Origin: Rhodococcus pseudokoreensis
Lineage (GTDB): Bacteria; Actinomycetota; Actinomycetes; Mycobacteriales; Mycobacteriaceae
Assembly (NCBI RefSeq): GCF_017068395.1
Contig: NZ_CP070619.1
Coordinates: 4,588,001-4,652,000, forward strand
Length of the DNA: 64,000 nt
Reading direction: 5' to 3'
The position numbers and the translations under genes were made by a program. Each line of letters opens with the position of its first letter. Position 1 is the stretch's first letter. This document shows positions 1-9,514 of the stretch, piece after piece. The notes beneath the pieces are model-generated. The model was given only the letters and a program-made list of their open reading frames with translations, did not search any database and had not been told where the DNA came from.

Positions 1-577
1 CGGTCAGACCGGGAGTGCCTGCGTCGATGAGCACCGAGCCGATGCCCCCCACACCCGGGCCGAATCGCACGTACACCAGGTACACCGAGGCGTCCGCACT
101 GTGGGTTCCGAACACCTTGGTGCCGTTGATGACGAACCCGTTGTCCTTACGGATTGCGGTTGTCTGCAGGTCCGTCACCGCCGAGCCTGCCTCGGGCTCG
201 GTCATGCTCAGTCCGATGACCGACCTCCCAGCCAGCAGGTTCGGCAGGTACTTCTCACGCTGCTCGGGCGACGCGTACTCGGCGAAGGTTCGGATCGCGC
301 CGAAGTTGCCTGCCTGGACGACGTCCGCCGATCGCGGGCAGTGCGCTGCGACAGCTTGGATGGCGACGACAGCGGCGAGCAGCGAGGCGCCCTGTCCGCC
401 CTTGTCCTCGGGGATGGTCAGTCCGAGCAGCCCTTGCTGCCCCATCTGCGCGGCGACGTCCCAGGGAAATTCGGGAGCGTGCGCCCTGGCGAGGGCACCC
501 GGCGCGAGCGTCTTGGCTGCAAACGCCGAGACGGAGGCGCGGAAGTCCTCGATGTCATCGGGAAGGCGGAAGTCCAC
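1..577 (-). CDS. Acyl-CoA dehydrogenase (3' end cut by window edge)
   Basis: N-terminal 192 residues of an acyl-CoA dehydrogenase, the FAD enzyme that introduces the alpha,beta double bond into acyl-CoA thioesters. Visible family features are the helical N-terminal domain, the segment GLTIPEDKGG, the flavin-contact segment IGLSMTEPEAGS and the following beta-domain stretch with NGTKVFGTHS. The catalytic C-terminal domain lies outside the window. Start chosen as GTG at 577, because AGGAG lies 8 nt upstream (586-590) and the first residues MDFRLPDD match a normal family N-terminus. It is the last visible gene of a leftward operon, 28 bp after the MBL hydrolase. Chain-length specificity cannot be read. 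Confidence 0.93.
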   Translation of the reverse strand, partial: MDFRLPDDIEDFRASVSAFAAKTLAPGALARAHAPEFPWDVAAQMGQQGLLGLTIPEDKGGQGASLLAAVVAIQAVAAHCPRSADVVQAGNFGAIRTFAEYASPEQREKYLPNLLAGRSVIGLSMTEPEAGSAVTDLQTTAIRKDNGFVINGTKVFGTHSADASVYLVYVRFGPGVGGIGSVLIDAGTPGLT

Positions 578-605
578 GGCGAAATCTCCTGTGTTGTGCG
601 GTGAG

Positions 606-1421
606 TCAGTGCTGTGCGGGTGCGGGGTGGGGCGTGGGCTGTCGGTGCAGCGCGACCATCCCGTCGGGAAGATCGCCGGAGACCGTGCCGAACCGTTCCA
701 TGACGGCGGGGTCGTGGCCCGGCACCACATGATCGGGTCCGTCGGCGAGTTGCAGGACGGTGTCGAAGGCGTCGAGCATCGCGGGTACGTCGACGATCGC
801 CGGGAACGGGTTCCGTAGTTCGAGGTTTGCGTAGTAGTGGAGCGCGTCGGAGGCGAGCACGACCCACCCGCGTTCGGTGCGCACCCGAACCACCTGCAGG
901 CCGGGGGTGTGTCCGCCGACCGGGTGCAGTTCGACTCCGTCGGTCACTACGTGGCGACCGTCGATCTGGCGGACTCGGCCGTCGAAGGTTCGGCGCACGA
1001 TGTCGCACACGTCGTCCACGTCGAAGAAGTGAGATAATTGCCGGTGCCGCATGCTGTTGCCGGTCGCGTACGCGACCTCGGCACCCTGGATCCAGATGTC
1101 AGCGCCGGGGAAGTCTCCGAGATTGCCGGCATGGTCGTAGTGCAGGTGCGTGACGACGATGTCGGTGACCTCGTCGGGCGCGATTCCCAACTCGCGCAGA
1201 GCGTCCGCCGGGCGACGCTCCAGCGCTCGACCGCGACGCTCTCCGGCTTCAGGGCTGAAGCCGGTGTCCACCAGGATGATCCGATCCTCGTTGCGGACGA
1301 CCCAGATGTCGAAGTCGAGCCGCATCGCGCCCGCGAGGTGCGGGTCGCCGAGGAAGTTGTCCCGGGCGACCCGGTCGACATGCCCGAGCCGGATCGCGAC
1401 GACGTCGAAGGTCGCGCTCAT
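606..1421 (-). CDS. MBL-fold metallo-hydrolase (lactonase-like)
   Basis: 271-aa metallo-beta-lactamase-fold hydrolase. The dinuclear metal motif is HLHYDH (H92, H94, D96, H97), followed by H171 in GGHTPG, D192 in ASDALHY and H236 in VPGHDP, so the metal site looks complete. The layout resembles N-acyl-homoserine-lactonase-like and other lactone or thioester hydrolases. In an acyl-CoA operon it could open a lactone intermediate or hydrolyse a CoA thioester, which is inference. Its ATG overlaps the stop of the upstream dehydrogenase by 4 nt, so the two are probably translationally coupled. No signal peptide is seen, so it should be cytosolic. Quorum quenching is possible but the context does not favour it. 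Confidence 0.85.
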   Translation of the reverse strand: MSATFDVVAIRLGHVDRVARDNFLGDPHLAGAMRLDFDIWVVRNEDRIILVDTGFSPEAGERRGRALERRPADALRELGIAPDEVTDIVVTHLHYDHAGNLGDFPGADIWIQGAEVAYATGNSMRHRQLSHFFDVDDVCDIVRRTFDGRVRQIDGRHVVTDGVELHPVGGHTPGLQVVRVRTERGWVVLASDALHYYANLELRNPFPAIVDVPAMLDAFDTVLQLADGPDHVVPGHDPAVMERFGTVSGDLPDGMVALHRQPTPHPAPAQH

Positions 1422-2302
1422 TTCCGCGTGCCCCCTTCGATGAGCTTGACCATGACGGGGTAGTACTCGTCGCGGTAGCCGGCGTCGCGGGTGGCCTCCA
1501 ACAGTTTCATGGTCTGATCCGCAGAGGCGGTGGGGACGCCCTCGTCGCGGGCGAGCTGGAGCGCCAGGTTCAGATCCTTGATGGCGTACACGGTCGGGAA
1601 CGTCTTGACCGGGAAGCTGTCGACGGCGAGGGTACTCAGCGCCGACTTGCGCAGGACGAAGCTGTCCGCAGATCCGAGGGTGAGCGTCTCGAACAGCAAC
1701 TTCGGGTCCACCCCTGCCGCGGTACCGATGGCACGGGCCTCCGCGAGCGCGTTGACGGTCTGGAAGACCACCATGTTGTTGAGGATCTTGATGACCTGCC
1801 CGCTGCCGAGTGCGCCGGCATGGACGATGTCGGATCCCATGCAGGACAACAGCGGTTGCAGGTCGGTGAACCGTTCCGGCGTGGCGCCGACGGTGATCAG
1901 CAGGGTGCCGTCCTTGGCGGCCTGCCGCAACCGGGCCACCGGCGCGTCGACCAATTCGACGCCGTCCTTGTCTACCAGCGCCCCGAGCGCACGCGTCCGG
2001 GTCACATCGCTCGTGCTCATGTCGACGATGATCTTCGGTGGGTTGGTTGCGGACAGGAGTTCCGCTGCGACGGCTTCCACCTGGACGATGCTGGGGAGCG
2101 AGAGGAAGACGATGTCGGCCTGCTCGGCGACGTCGACCACGCTCGCGCCCCGCTTCGCGCCGGCGTCGACCACTCGGTCCAGCGACTCGGTGCTCAGATC
2201 GAAGGCGATCATCTCGTGGCCCGATCGGGTCACCAAGTTGATACTCATCGGGCCTCCCATGACGCCGAGTCCGACGAATCCGAGAGTGCGCTTGCTGCTC
2301 AT
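1418..2302 (-). CDS. NAD(P)-dependent 3-hydroxyisobutyrate dehydrogenase family protein
   Basis: 294-aa beta-hydroxyacid dehydrogenase. The N-terminal Rossmann motif GLGVMGGP is at residues 11-18, VDMST is at 93-97, and the catalytic lysine region GSGQVIKILNN has K172 and N175. Length is normal for the family, whose members oxidise 3-hydroxyisobutyrate, tartronate semialdehyde or related beta-hydroxyacids. The usual substrate loop DAPVSGG is replaced by DAPVARLRQAA (about 119-129), so the substrate may not be 3-hydroxyisobutyrate. It lies between the MBL hydrolase and an aldehyde dehydrogenase, a pair that could oxidise a hydroxyacid to a semialdehyde and then to an acid. ATG start with a GGAAGG-like site just upstream. 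Confidence 0.88.
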   Translation of the reverse strand: MSSKRTLGFVGLGVMGGPMSINLVTRSGHEMIAFDLSTESLDRVVDAGAKRGASVVDVAEQADIVFLSLPSIVQVEAVAAELLSATNPPKIIVDMSTSDVTRTRALGALVDKDGVELVDAPVARLRQAAKDGTLLITVGATPERFTDLQPLLSCMGSDIVHAGALGSGQVIKILNNMVVFQTVNALAEARAIGTAAGVDPKLLFETLTLGSADSFVLRKSALSTLAVDSFPVKTFPTVYAIKDLNLALQLARDEGVPTASADQTMKLLEATRDAGYRDEYYPVMVKLIEGGTRK

Positions 2303-2344
2303 GTTGGTTTCCTTCCCTACGATCTTTTCGTCGCGTCTCGCCGC

Positions 2345-3805
2345 TCAGTCGAGCGCGACGATCACGCTCTTGACCTGTGTGTAGCCGAGCAGTGCCTCGG
2401 TGCCCTTTTCCCGGCCGATGCCGCTGGCTTTGTATCCGCCGAACGGGATCTCGACGCCCGCCCCGGCATAGCGGTTGATCTGCACCTGGCCGGCCTGCAG
2501 TTCCCGGGCCACTCGATGTGCCCGGCCGATGTCGGAAGTGAAGACACCCGCCGACAGGCCGTACGGTGTGTCGTTCGCCTGCGCGATCGCCTCGCCGAGA
2601 TCGTCGAATGCGATGACGGACTGCACCGGGCCGAACACTTCCTGCTGGGCGATCGCCATGTCGTTCGTCACGGACGCGACGAGGGTCGGCATCACGAAGA
2701 ATCCCGTGTCCCGGCCGGTGGGACGGTGGCCGCCGACGATGATCTCCGCACCGTCCGCTCGGGCCTGTTCCACGATCCCGAGGACCCGGTCGCGTTGAGC
2801 AGCCGACACGAGCGGTCCGAGATCGGGATCGTCGGCACCGGGGCCGACGGACAACCCTTGCATCTCGGCGGCGACCCGTTCGACGAATTCGTCGTGGACC
2901 GCACGATGGACGAACAACCGCGTGGTAGCGAAACAGGACTGGCCCGAGTTCCGAATCACGGCAAGGGCTCCCGCCTTCGCAGCACGCCCGAGGTCGGCGT
3001 CGGCACAGACGATTGTGGGCGATTTTCCACCGAGCTCGAGGTGAGCGCCGACGATTCGCTCCGCAGCCACACGTCCCACGCTCTGGCCCGCTGCCACCGA
3101 TCCGGTGAACGCGATGTGCCGGACCAGTTCGTGCCCGACCAGGGGGCTACCGACAGCAGGTCCGTCGCCGAGGACGATGTTGCACACCCCGGCCGGAAGA
3201 CCGGCCTCGACCATGAGGATCGCGACGAGACCGGTCGTGAGTGGTGTCAGCTCGGACGGCTTGACGACCACCGTGTTTCCGGCGGCGAGACACGGTGCGA
3301 CGCCGCGCATCATCTGGCTGAGCGGGGCATTCCAGGGGGTGATGTGCGCGACGACACCGTATGACTCGCGGACGGTGTAGGCGAAGGTGTCTGCCGCCTG
3401 CGGGATGGTCTCGCCGCCGAATTTGTCACACGCACCGGCGTAGTACTCGAGATAGCGCGCGGTGACGGCGATGTCGCCGCGCGCCTGGGAGATGGGCTTC
3501 CCGGTGTCGGCGGACTCCAGGGTGGCCAGCATGTCTGCGTGAGCGCGGACGGTGTCGGCGAGCCGAGCGAGCACGCGTCCGCGTTCGACCGGTGCGGTCG
3601 CGGCCCAGCCTCGCCACGCGTCGTGGGCGTTGCGGACGGCCTCGTCGACCTGCTGCGCCGTGGTCTGCGCGAACCGTGCGATGACCTGTTCGGTGGCCGG
3701 GTCGTGGACGTCGTGGATTGTCGCGTCGGTTGCTGCCGCCGTCCACTTCCCGCCGATGACGGCGGTCAGGACGTCGGGCAACACCGTGGCCTCAGGCGAG
3801 CTCAT
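2345..3805 (-). CDS. Aldehyde dehydrogenase family protein
   Basis: 486-aa NAD(P)-dependent aldehyde dehydrogenase. It has TPWNAP (N159), VKPSE (K182), the Rossmann segment FTGSVAAG, the general base in LELGGKSP (E257) and the nucleophile in [10 protein letters not shown] (C291). It ends in a typical oligomerisation segment ([12 protein letters not shown]). The GQSC motif is of the betaine-aldehyde/general class, not the GQRC of CoA-acylating methylmalonate-semialdehyde dehydrogenase, so the product is probably a free acid. Start chosen at 3805, overlapping the crotonase stop by 14 nt; a longer frame upstream would run into the crotonase. It probably works with the hydroxyacid dehydrogenase 42 bp downstream. 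Confidence 0.93.
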   Translation of the reverse strand: MSSPEATVLPDVLTAVIGGKWTAAATDATIHDVHDPATEQVIARFAQTTAQQVDEAVRNAHDAWRGWAATAPVERGRVLARLADTVRAHADMLATLESADTGKPISQARGDIAVTARYLEYYAGACDKFGGETIPQAADTFAYTVRESYGVVAHITPWNAPLSQMMRGVAPCLAAGNTVVVKPSELTPLTTGLVAILMVEAGLPAGVCNIVLGDGPAVGSPLVGHELVRHIAFTGSVAAGQSVGRVAAERIVGAHLELGGKSPTIVCADADLGRAAKAGALAVIRNSGQSCFATTRLFVHRAVHDEFVERVAAEMQGLSVGPGADDPDLGPLVSAAQRDRVLGIVEQARADGAEIIVGGHRPTGRDTGFFVMPTLVASVTNDMAIAQQEVFGPVQSVIAFDDLGEAIAQANDTPYGLSAGVFTSDIGRAHRVARELQAGQVQINRYAGAGVEIPFGGYKASGIGREKGTEALLGYTQVKSVIVALD

Positions 3806-4607
3806 GGGATGCATTCGGGGTGAAGTTCGGGGCGCGGCGCTCGCGATGGGAGGCAACGCCTTCGGCGACGTCGGGGCCGTTGAAGGCGAGGAACTCGAGG
3901 CCGAGGGATGCGTCGAAGATCGGCCCGGCCTGGCGGTACCAGCCGTTGATCGCCTGTTTGGTCCATCGGATGGCATCCTGTGCGCCGTCCGCGAGGTCTT
4001 TGGCGATGGTCGTGGCGGTGTCGAGCAGCTGCTCCTTGTCGACGGTGAGGGAGACCAGTCCCGCCCGCTCGGCGTCCTGCCCGGAGACCTCGCGGCAGGT
4101 CATCAGGAGGTATTTCGATTTCGCGATGCCGCAGAGGAGCGGCCAGACGGCGGCGGCATGGTCTCCGGCGGCGACACCGAGTCGGGTGTGGCCGTCGATG
4201 ATGCGTGCGTCTGTGGCGGCGACCGAGATGTCGGCCATCAGTGCGATGACGAGCCCGGCCCCGACGGCGGGTCCGTGGATGGCCGAGACGATGGGCTTCG
4301 AGCAACCGATGATGTTGTAGTACAGGTCTCGGGCCTCCTGCATGACGCGCATGTTGATCCTGTGGTCGGCGATCTGCGCCTCGACCATGTCGAAGCTGCC
4401 GCCTGCGGAGAACGCCTTGCCCACACCGTGCACGAGGACCACCCGGACCTGCGGGTCGCGGTCGATGACCTGCCAGATGAGGGCGAGTTCGCGGTGCTGG
4501 TCTTCGGTCACGGCGTTGAGGTTGGGCCCGTCGAAGACGAGCTCGAGCACGCCGGGGTGGTTGTTCTCGAACTTCAGGCTGGAGAACTGCTCATAAGTGG
4601 ACAACAT
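3792..4607 (-). CDS. Enoyl-CoA hydratase/isomerase family protein
   Basis: 271-aa crotonase-fold protein acting on acyl-CoA thioesters. The oxyanion-hole segments are AFSAGGSFD (about 66-74) and HGPAVGAG (111-118). The two glutamates of classical enoyl-CoA hydratase are not at their usual places: the region reads [17 protein letters not shown], with D149 where the second acid normally lies. This H/GD..WP pattern occurs in a crotonase subgroup of uncertain reaction. It could be a hydratase, isomerase or C-C hydrolase for the pathway substrate. Start ATG at 4607, with GGAACG-type spacing to the previous gene (24 bp). Function at the subfamily level is uncertain. Confidence 0.88.
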   Translation of the reverse strand: MLSTYEQFSSLKFENNHPGVLELVFDGPNLNAVTEDQHRELALIWQVIDRDPQVRVVLVHGVGKAFSAGGSFDMVEAQIADHRINMRVMQEARDLYYNIIGCSKPIVSAIHGPAVGAGLVIALMADISVAATDARIIDGHTRLGVAAGDHAAAVWPLLCGIAKSKYLLMTCREVSGQDAERAGLVSLTVDKEQLLDTATTIAKDLADGAQDAIRWTKQAINGWYRQAGPIFDASLGLEFLAFNGPDVAEGVASHRERRAPNFTPNASHELA

Positions 4608-4631
4608 GGGGCGTTCCTTCGTGGCGGTGGG

Positions 4632-5774
4632 TCAGGAGGGCAGGCCCGCCGGAGCGGACCAGGTTGCGAGGACGTCGTCGACGGTTGCTCCCTCACGGGC
4701 GGACAGGCCCGGCCGGCGGGCCGGTGTTCGGTGCAGACGCGGTGAGGGCGCGGGATGGCAGATCCCGTGGACGTCGACGTACACCCCGCGTTCGGCGTTG
4801 TGTGCGTCGCGGGCCGCCTCGGGGAAGTTCAGCACCGCCGTCACGCAGGCATCGGTGCCGTCGAAGATCTCGGTCCACTCGGCCATCGAGCGGGTCGCGA
4901 CCCGTTCCTCGATCAATGCCCGCAGCGTCGGCCAGTTCGCCTCGTCGTCCCGGTCGGGCCACGCCGTGGTGTCCTCTCCGAGCCCGGCGAGGAACGCGAG
5001 GTAGAAATCCGCTTCGAGGGCGCCGACGGCGACGTACCGCCCGTCGGCGCAGCGGTAGGTGTCGTAGAACGGTGCCCCGTTGTCGATGTGATTGGTTCCG
5101 GGCTCGTCGGAGAACAGGCCTGCCGCACGCAGGCCCTGCATGCGTGCGGTGAGCAGTGCGGCTCCGTCCACCATCGAGACGTCGACGACTTGCCCCTCGC
5201 CCGACCGAGCGGACTCGAACAGGGCGCAGACGATTCCGTAGGCGCCGAGTGCGCCGCCGCCGGCGTAGTCGCCGAGGTAGTTCACCGCCGGCCGGGGGCG
5301 TTCACCGGGATGTCCGAGGGTGTGCAGGACACCGGACTGGGCGACGTAGTTGATGTCGTGTCCGACAGCCTTCGCCAGGCGGCCGGTCTGGCCGTAGCCG
5401 GTGATCCGTGCGAACACAATCGCCGGATTGCGGTCGAGGACGACGTCCGGGCCGAGACCGAGCCGCTCGGCGACGCCGGGACGGTAGCCCTCCATGAAGA
5501 TGTTCGCCGAGTCGATGAGGCGGAGCACGGATTCGATCCCGGCGGGACTCTTGAGATCGGCTTCGACGGAGGTGGTCCCCCGGTTGACCACGTCCCGGTC
5601 CGGGGACAGTCCCTTGGTCTGTCCGATCTCGCGCGCGGAGCGGTGCTGTGGGCGCGCGACGCGGACGACGTCGGCGCCCATGTCGGAGAGCAGCATCGAG
5701 ATGAACGGGGTGGGCCCGAGTCCCTCCAGAACGACAACTCGTGTTCCGGAGAGGGCACCGCGCCGCGCGGACAT
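4632..5774 (-). CDS. Family III CoA-transferase / alpha-methylacyl-CoA racemase-like
   Basis: 380-aa CaiB/BaiF family protein. The segments GPTPFISMLLSDMGADVVRV, ITGYGQTG, VGHDINYVAQSG and NYLGDYAGGG are those of the alpha-methylacyl-CoA racemase branch. By comparison with the mycobacterial racemase, H139 and D169 would be the two catalytic residues. That points to epimerisation of 2-methyl-branched acyl-CoA rather than CoA transfer, though the family does both and some members are dicarboxylate CoA-transferases. The start at 5774 shares one base with the stop of the acyl-CoA dehydrogenase upstream. A racemase next to acyl-CoA dehydrogenases suggests a methyl-branched substrate. Confidence 0.88.
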   Translation of the reverse strand: MSARRGALSGTRVVVLEGLGPTPFISMLLSDMGADVVRVARPQHRSAREIGQTKGLSPDRDVVNRGTTSVEADLKSPAGIESVLRLIDSANIFMEGYRPGVAERLGLGPDVVLDRNPAIVFARITGYGQTGRLAKAVGHDINYVAQSGVLHTLGHPGERPRPAVNYLGDYAGGGALGAYGIVCALFESARSGEGQVVDVSMVDGAALLTARMQGLRAAGLFSDEPGTNHIDNGAPFYDTYRCADGRYVAVGALEADFYLAFLAGLGEDTTAWPDRDDEANWPTLRALIEERVATRSMAEWTEIFDGTDACVTAVLNFPEAARDAHNAERGVYVDVHGICHPAPSPRLHRTPARRPGLSAREGATVDDVLATWSAPAGLPS

Positions 5775-6940
5775 CAGTACGACCTCGGCATTTTGAGGAC
5801 GTTGTGCGAGACGAAGTTGAGCACCATCTCCTGCGAGAACGGCGCGTTCAGCTGGAGGCGGCATTCCCGCCACAGCCGCTCGACGTGGTATTCCTTCGAG
5901 TACGCGTAGCCGCCCAGGGTCGACATCGCGCGATTGCAGGCTTCGAACCCGGCTTCGGCACCGAGGAATTTCGCTGCGGCGGCTTCCTTGCCGCATCGCT
6001 GTTGCGTGTCGAACAGGGTTGCCGCATGCATGGCCATCCGCTCAGCTGCCTCGAGGCGGATCCACGAGTCTGCCAGTGGATGCGCTACCGCCTGATTCTT
6101 GCCGATGGGCCGATCGAACACGACGCGGTCCTTGGCGTACTGAACCGCGATGTCCATTGCGGCGCGACCGATTCCGATTTGTTCCATGGCGACAACGATG
6201 CGCTCGGGGTTGAGTCCGTCGATGAGGTACTGGAATCCCTTGCCGACTTCGCCGACGACCTCGTCGTCCCGGACCGGCAGGTCGTCGATGAACAGCTCGT
6301 TCGAGTCCAGCGCCGAGCGGCCGCACTTCTCGATCTCCCGGATGGTGACGTGGTCCCGGTTGAGATCGGTGAAGAAGATCGTCATGCCGTCGAGCGGGTT
6401 GGCGTCATCGCGCGGTGAGGTGCGGGCGAGCAGCAGGATCTTGTCCGCGTTCTGCGCGTTGCTGATCCAGACCTTCTGACCGTTGACAACCCAGCCCCCG
6501 TCGACCTTCTTGGCCATGGTGCGGATGCGGGAGGTGTCGACGCCGGCGGTGGGTTCGGTGACGCCGAAGCACATGAGGATTTCGCCGCTGGCGATCTTCG
6601 GTAGCCACTGCTTCTTCATTTCCTCGGAGCCGAAGTTGATGATCGGCGCCGGGGGGAAGATCGAGAAGTGGATCGCCGACGCACCACTGTTCGCGGCACC
6701 GGAGGCGGAGATCTCGTAGAGCATCACGGCCGCCTCGGTCATCCCGAGCCCGAGTCCGCCGTATTCCTCGGGGATGATCAGGCCCAGCCAGCCACCGTCG
6801 GCGAACGCCTTGACGAACTCGCGAGGGTATTCGGCCTTCTTGTCCTTCTGCCGCCAGTATTCGAGATCGAAGCTGCGGGCCAGATCGCGTGTCGCCTTTC
6901 TGACGACGTCGACGGTGGTTTCCTCGGTGACGATGGTCAT
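5774..6940 (-). CDS. Acyl-CoA dehydrogenase
   Basis: 388-aa full-length acyl-CoA dehydrogenase. It has MCFGVTEPTAG (flavin and substrate contact), the beta-domain with NGQKVWISNAQNAD, and a C-terminal helical domain with GGYAYSKEYHVERLWREC; the glutamate near 350 is at the usual catalytic-base position. This is the second such enzyme in the operon, and the two probably act on different intermediates or chain lengths. It follows the acyl-CoA ligase by 10 bp, so activation and first oxidation are coupled in the transcript. The electron acceptor would be ETF, which is not encoded here. Specificity is unassigned. Confidence 0.95.
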   Translation of the reverse strand: MTIVTEETTVDVVRKATRDLARSFDLEYWRQKDKKAEYPREFVKAFADGGWLGLIIPEEYGGLGLGMTEAAVMLYEISASGAANSGASAIHFSIFPPAPIINFGSEEMKKQWLPKIASGEILMCFGVTEPTAGVDTSRIRTMAKKVDGGWVVNGQKVWISNAQNADKILLLARTSPRDDANPLDGMTIFFTDLNRDHVTIREIEKCGRSALDSNELFIDDLPVRDDEVVGEVGKGFQYLIDGLNPERIVVAMEQIGIGRAAMDIAVQYAKDRVVFDRPIGKNQAVAHPLADSWIRLEAAERMAMHAATLFDTQQRCGKEAAAAKFLGAEAGFEACNRAMSTLGGYAYSKEYHVERLWRECRLQLNAPFSQEMVLNFVSHNVLKMPRSY

Positions 6941-6950
6941 GGTGTTTCTC

Positions 6951-8897
6951 CTAATTCTGCAAAGAGGGAATGGCGGCGAGACTGTCCACGGAGTCGAGTG
7001 CGGCGAGATCGCCCGTCGGTTCTCCGAGATGCTGTGCGCGGATGACGCGGCGCATTATCTTGCCGTTCTTGGTCTTCGGCAGAGCCGACACAAGGTGGAC
7101 GTCGGGGGCGAATGACCGCCCGACGTTGTGGACCGCCGTGGCGACGAGGTCGTCCTCGTCGGTCCCGGCGTCCCGCACGACGACAAAGGCAACGACCTTC
7201 TGGCCGCGGTGTTCGTCGGGCACCCCGATCACGGCGACCTCGACGATGCGAGGATCCTTGAGCAGGGCGGCCTCGAGCTCCGCGGGCCCGATTCGCCGCC
7301 CGGACACCTTCATCGTGTCGTCCGAACGGCCGTGGATCTTCCAGCTCCCGGACGGCGACACGCTTGCCAGGTCACCGTGAACCCAGACGTCGGGCCAGGT
7401 GTCCCAATAGGTTTTCAGATAGCGGTCGGTATCCCTCCAGAACGAGTGGGTCATTCCGGGCCAGGTGTTCATCACGGCCAGTTCCCCGATTTCGTCGAAG
7501 ACCGGCGCACCGGCCGCGTCGAGGACGGCGGCGTCCATACCCAGCATGGGGCCGTTGAACGACGCTGCGTCCGCGGCGAGGAACGGGTAGCAGACGATGA
7601 TTCCGCCGGGGACCTCGGTTCCGCCGCTGTAGTTGATCACGGGGCGGGTGCCTTTGCCGACGTGGTCGAACAACCACCGCCAGGTGGGCTCGTCCCATGC
7701 CTCACCGGTGGAGGCGAAGGAAACGAGCGTCGACAGGTCCTGCCCGATTTCCTCGTTCTGTGTGGCAGCCATGATCGCCCGTGCCGCGGTCGGAGCGATG
7801 CCCTGCAGGGTGACACCGTTGCGTTCGACGATTTCCCACAGCCGGTCCCGGCTCGGGTACGTCGGGACGCCTTCGGTCAGAACCAGGGTGGCGCCGTGCT
7901 GGAGAACTCCGATGAGGAGTACGCCGTACAGCATCCAGCCGATGTCGGCGATCCAGGCGACGACATCGCCCCGGTGGACGTCGAATCCGTAGGCCGCGTC
8001 GACACCGCACTTGGCGGCCAATCCGCCGTGTGAGTGGACGATGCCCTTCGGTGCGCCGGTGGTACCGGAGGTGTAGGCGATGACGACCGGGTCGTTGGGG
8101 TCGGTGTCCACGGTCGGGGTCGGCGCGGGGTCGGCCGGGAGTTCGTCCCAGTAGAGGTCGCGGCCGGCAGTCATCGGAGCCCCGTCGCCGAGATTGCGAA
8201 CGACGATGACCTTCCGGATCGACGTCGTCTCCGCGAGGGCCTCGTCCGCGGTCTCCTTGAGGGGTACCCTTTTGCCGCGGCGGGTCGTCGCGTCCGCCGT
8301 CACGAGCACTACCGCCTCGGAGCTGCGGATGCGTGAGGCTACGGCCTCGGCGCCGTAGCCGGAGAACGCCGGGACCACGACCGCGCCGATCATGGCGGCA
8401 GCGAGGAAGGCCACCGCGGTCTCGGTGGCCACCGGGGTGAACAGCACGATCCGGTCGCCCTTGCCGACGCCGAGGTCGCGCAGGTTCGCCGCGAACCGGC
8501 GCACTTCACGGTCGAGTTCGGCGAAGGTGAGCGCCCGTCGAGTGCCGTTGTCGGCCTCGTAGACGATGGCGTCACGGTCGGCGAGGTCGCCCGCCGCGTG
8601 GCGGTGTGAACACAGGTGCGCCAGATTGATCCCGCCTCCGACGAACCACTTCGGAAGCGGTTTGCCGGCGGAGTCGTCGAGCACCGCGGTGAACGGGCGG
8701 CCGAACTCGATGCCGAGGTCGTCGATCACCGCCCGCCAGAACCACTCGGGATCGTCGATCGATGCGGTATGTAGTTCCTCCACCGACTCGTATCCCCACC
8801 GCTTCATCGCTGCGAGCAGCCGGTTCCGGGAGATGATCTCCTCGGTTGGCATCCAGGCGGGTGAGGAGGAGGTTCCGAAGACGCATTGCCCCTTCAT
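6951..8897 (-). CDS. AMP-dependent acyl-CoA synthetase (acetoacetyl/acetyl-CoA synthetase branch)
   Basis: 648-aa adenylate-forming CoA ligase that would activate the pathway acid with ATP and CoA. The P-loop-like A3 motif is AYTSGTTGAPKG, there is a GGTEVPGG aromatic/adenine-pocket region, the A7/A8 hinge is WVHGDLAS..HGRSDDTMKVSGRRIGP, and the catalytic lysine motif is KTKNGKIMRR near the C-terminus. Its length and N-terminal cap (WFWRAVIDDL, PKWFVGGGINLAHLC) match the acetyl/acetoacetyl-CoA synthetase branch more than fatty-acid FadD. Start ATG 8897 has AAGGA about 8 nt upstream; an earlier in-frame start would overlap the MaoC gene. It sits directly downstream of the hydratase. Confidence 0.92.
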   Translation of the reverse strand: MKGQCVFGTSSSPAWMPTEEIISRNRLLAAMKRWGYESVEELHTASIDDPEWFWRAVIDDLGIEFGRPFTAVLDDSAGKPLPKWFVGGGINLAHLCSHRHAAGDLADRDAIVYEADNGTRRALTFAELDREVRRFAANLRDLGVGKGDRIVLFTPVATETAVAFLAAAMIGAVVVPAFSGYGAEAVASRIRSSEAVVLVTADATTRRGKRVPLKETADEALAETTSIRKVIVVRNLGDGAPMTAGRDLYWDELPADPAPTPTVDTDPNDPVVIAYTSGTTGAPKGIVHSHGGLAAKCGVDAAYGFDVHRGDVVAWIADIGWMLYGVLLIGVLQHGATLVLTEGVPTYPSRDRLWEIVERNGVTLQGIAPTAARAIMAATQNEEIGQDLSTLVSFASTGEAWDEPTWRWLFDHVGKGTRPVINYSGGTEVPGGIIVCYPFLAADAASFNGPMLGMDAAVLDAAGAPVFDEIGELAVMNTWPGMTHSFWRDTDRYLKTYWDTWPDVWVHGDLASVSPSGSWKIHGRSDDTMKVSGRRIGPAELEAALLKDPRIVEVAVIGVPDEHRGQKVVAFVVVRDAGTDEDDLVATAVHNVGRSFAPDVHLVSALPKTKNGKIMRRVIRAQHLGEPTGDLAALDSVDSLAAIPSLQN

Positions 8898-8929
8898 GTG
8901 CACGTCCTTCTTGTGTGATCGGATGGGGA

Positions 8930-9382
8930 TCAGGCGGGGCGCTTGAGCATGAGCCCGTTGCGGCGGGCGTTGCACACGATCTCGTCACGTTGGTTGAGTC
9001 CGAGGTGACGGAAGAAGACGATTCCGGCGTCGTTGCGGCTCTTGGACTCTCGCTTGCCGATGATCTCGGTGCGGACGTGGATGGTGTCGCCGTGGAACAC
9101 GGGCTTGGGGAACGTGATCTCCTCGAACCCGAGATTCGCGACCGTCGTGCCGAGGGTGGTCTCGGGCACGGGGACACCGCAGACCAGCCCGAGGATGTAG
9201 AGGCTGTTGACCAGCCGCTGACCGAATTCGGTGTTCTTGCTGTACTCCGCATCCAGGTGCAGGGGCGCGAGGTTCAGTGTCAGCGAGCTGAACAGTACGT
9301 TGTCGTACTCGGAGACCGTCCGCCTCGTCGGGTGGTCGATCACGAGACCGGATTCGAACTCCTCGAAATACAAACCGGGCAT
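8930..9382 (-). CDS. MaoC-like hot-dog-fold hydratase
   Basis: 150-aa MaoC-type dehydratase/hydratase, first gene of the leftward operon. Family features are the N-terminal YFEEFESG, the hydratase motif region SSLTLNLAPLHLDAEYS (catalytic D/H pair), and VFHGDTIHVRTEI. This subgroup includes mesaconyl-, itaconyl- and 2-methylfumaryl-CoA hydratases and the mycobacterial MaoC linked to a CitE-like lyase. The CitE-like lyase encoded at 10549 across the regulator gene would be the natural next step (hydratase, then aldol cleavage). That pairing is inference from families. A shared operator lies in the intergenic region upstream. Confidence 0.88.
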   Translation of the reverse strand: MPGLYFEEFESGLVIDHPTRRTVSEYDNVLFSSLTLNLAPLHLDAEYSKNTEFGQRLVNSLYILGLVCGVPVPETTLGTTVANLGFEEITFPKPVFHGDTIHVRTEIIGKRESKSRNDAGIVFFRHLGLNQRDEIVCNARRNGLMLKRPA

Positions 9383-9514
9383 ATCGGCGCCCTGCCTTTC
9401 ACTTTGTTTCGCGTGACGAACGTCTGGCAGTTCCGCCAGGAATAGGAAGTGACCTCACGTCCGCGATGAGCGGGATCGGAGTCGAGTGACATGAGGCGTT
9501 CGCCCCATCCGAGA

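Noticed and set aside
606..1421. Dedicated quorum-quenching AHL lactonase
   Set aside because: The metal motif fits many MBL hydrolases and the gene is embedded in an acyl-CoA operon; no LuxR/LuxI-type gene is near.
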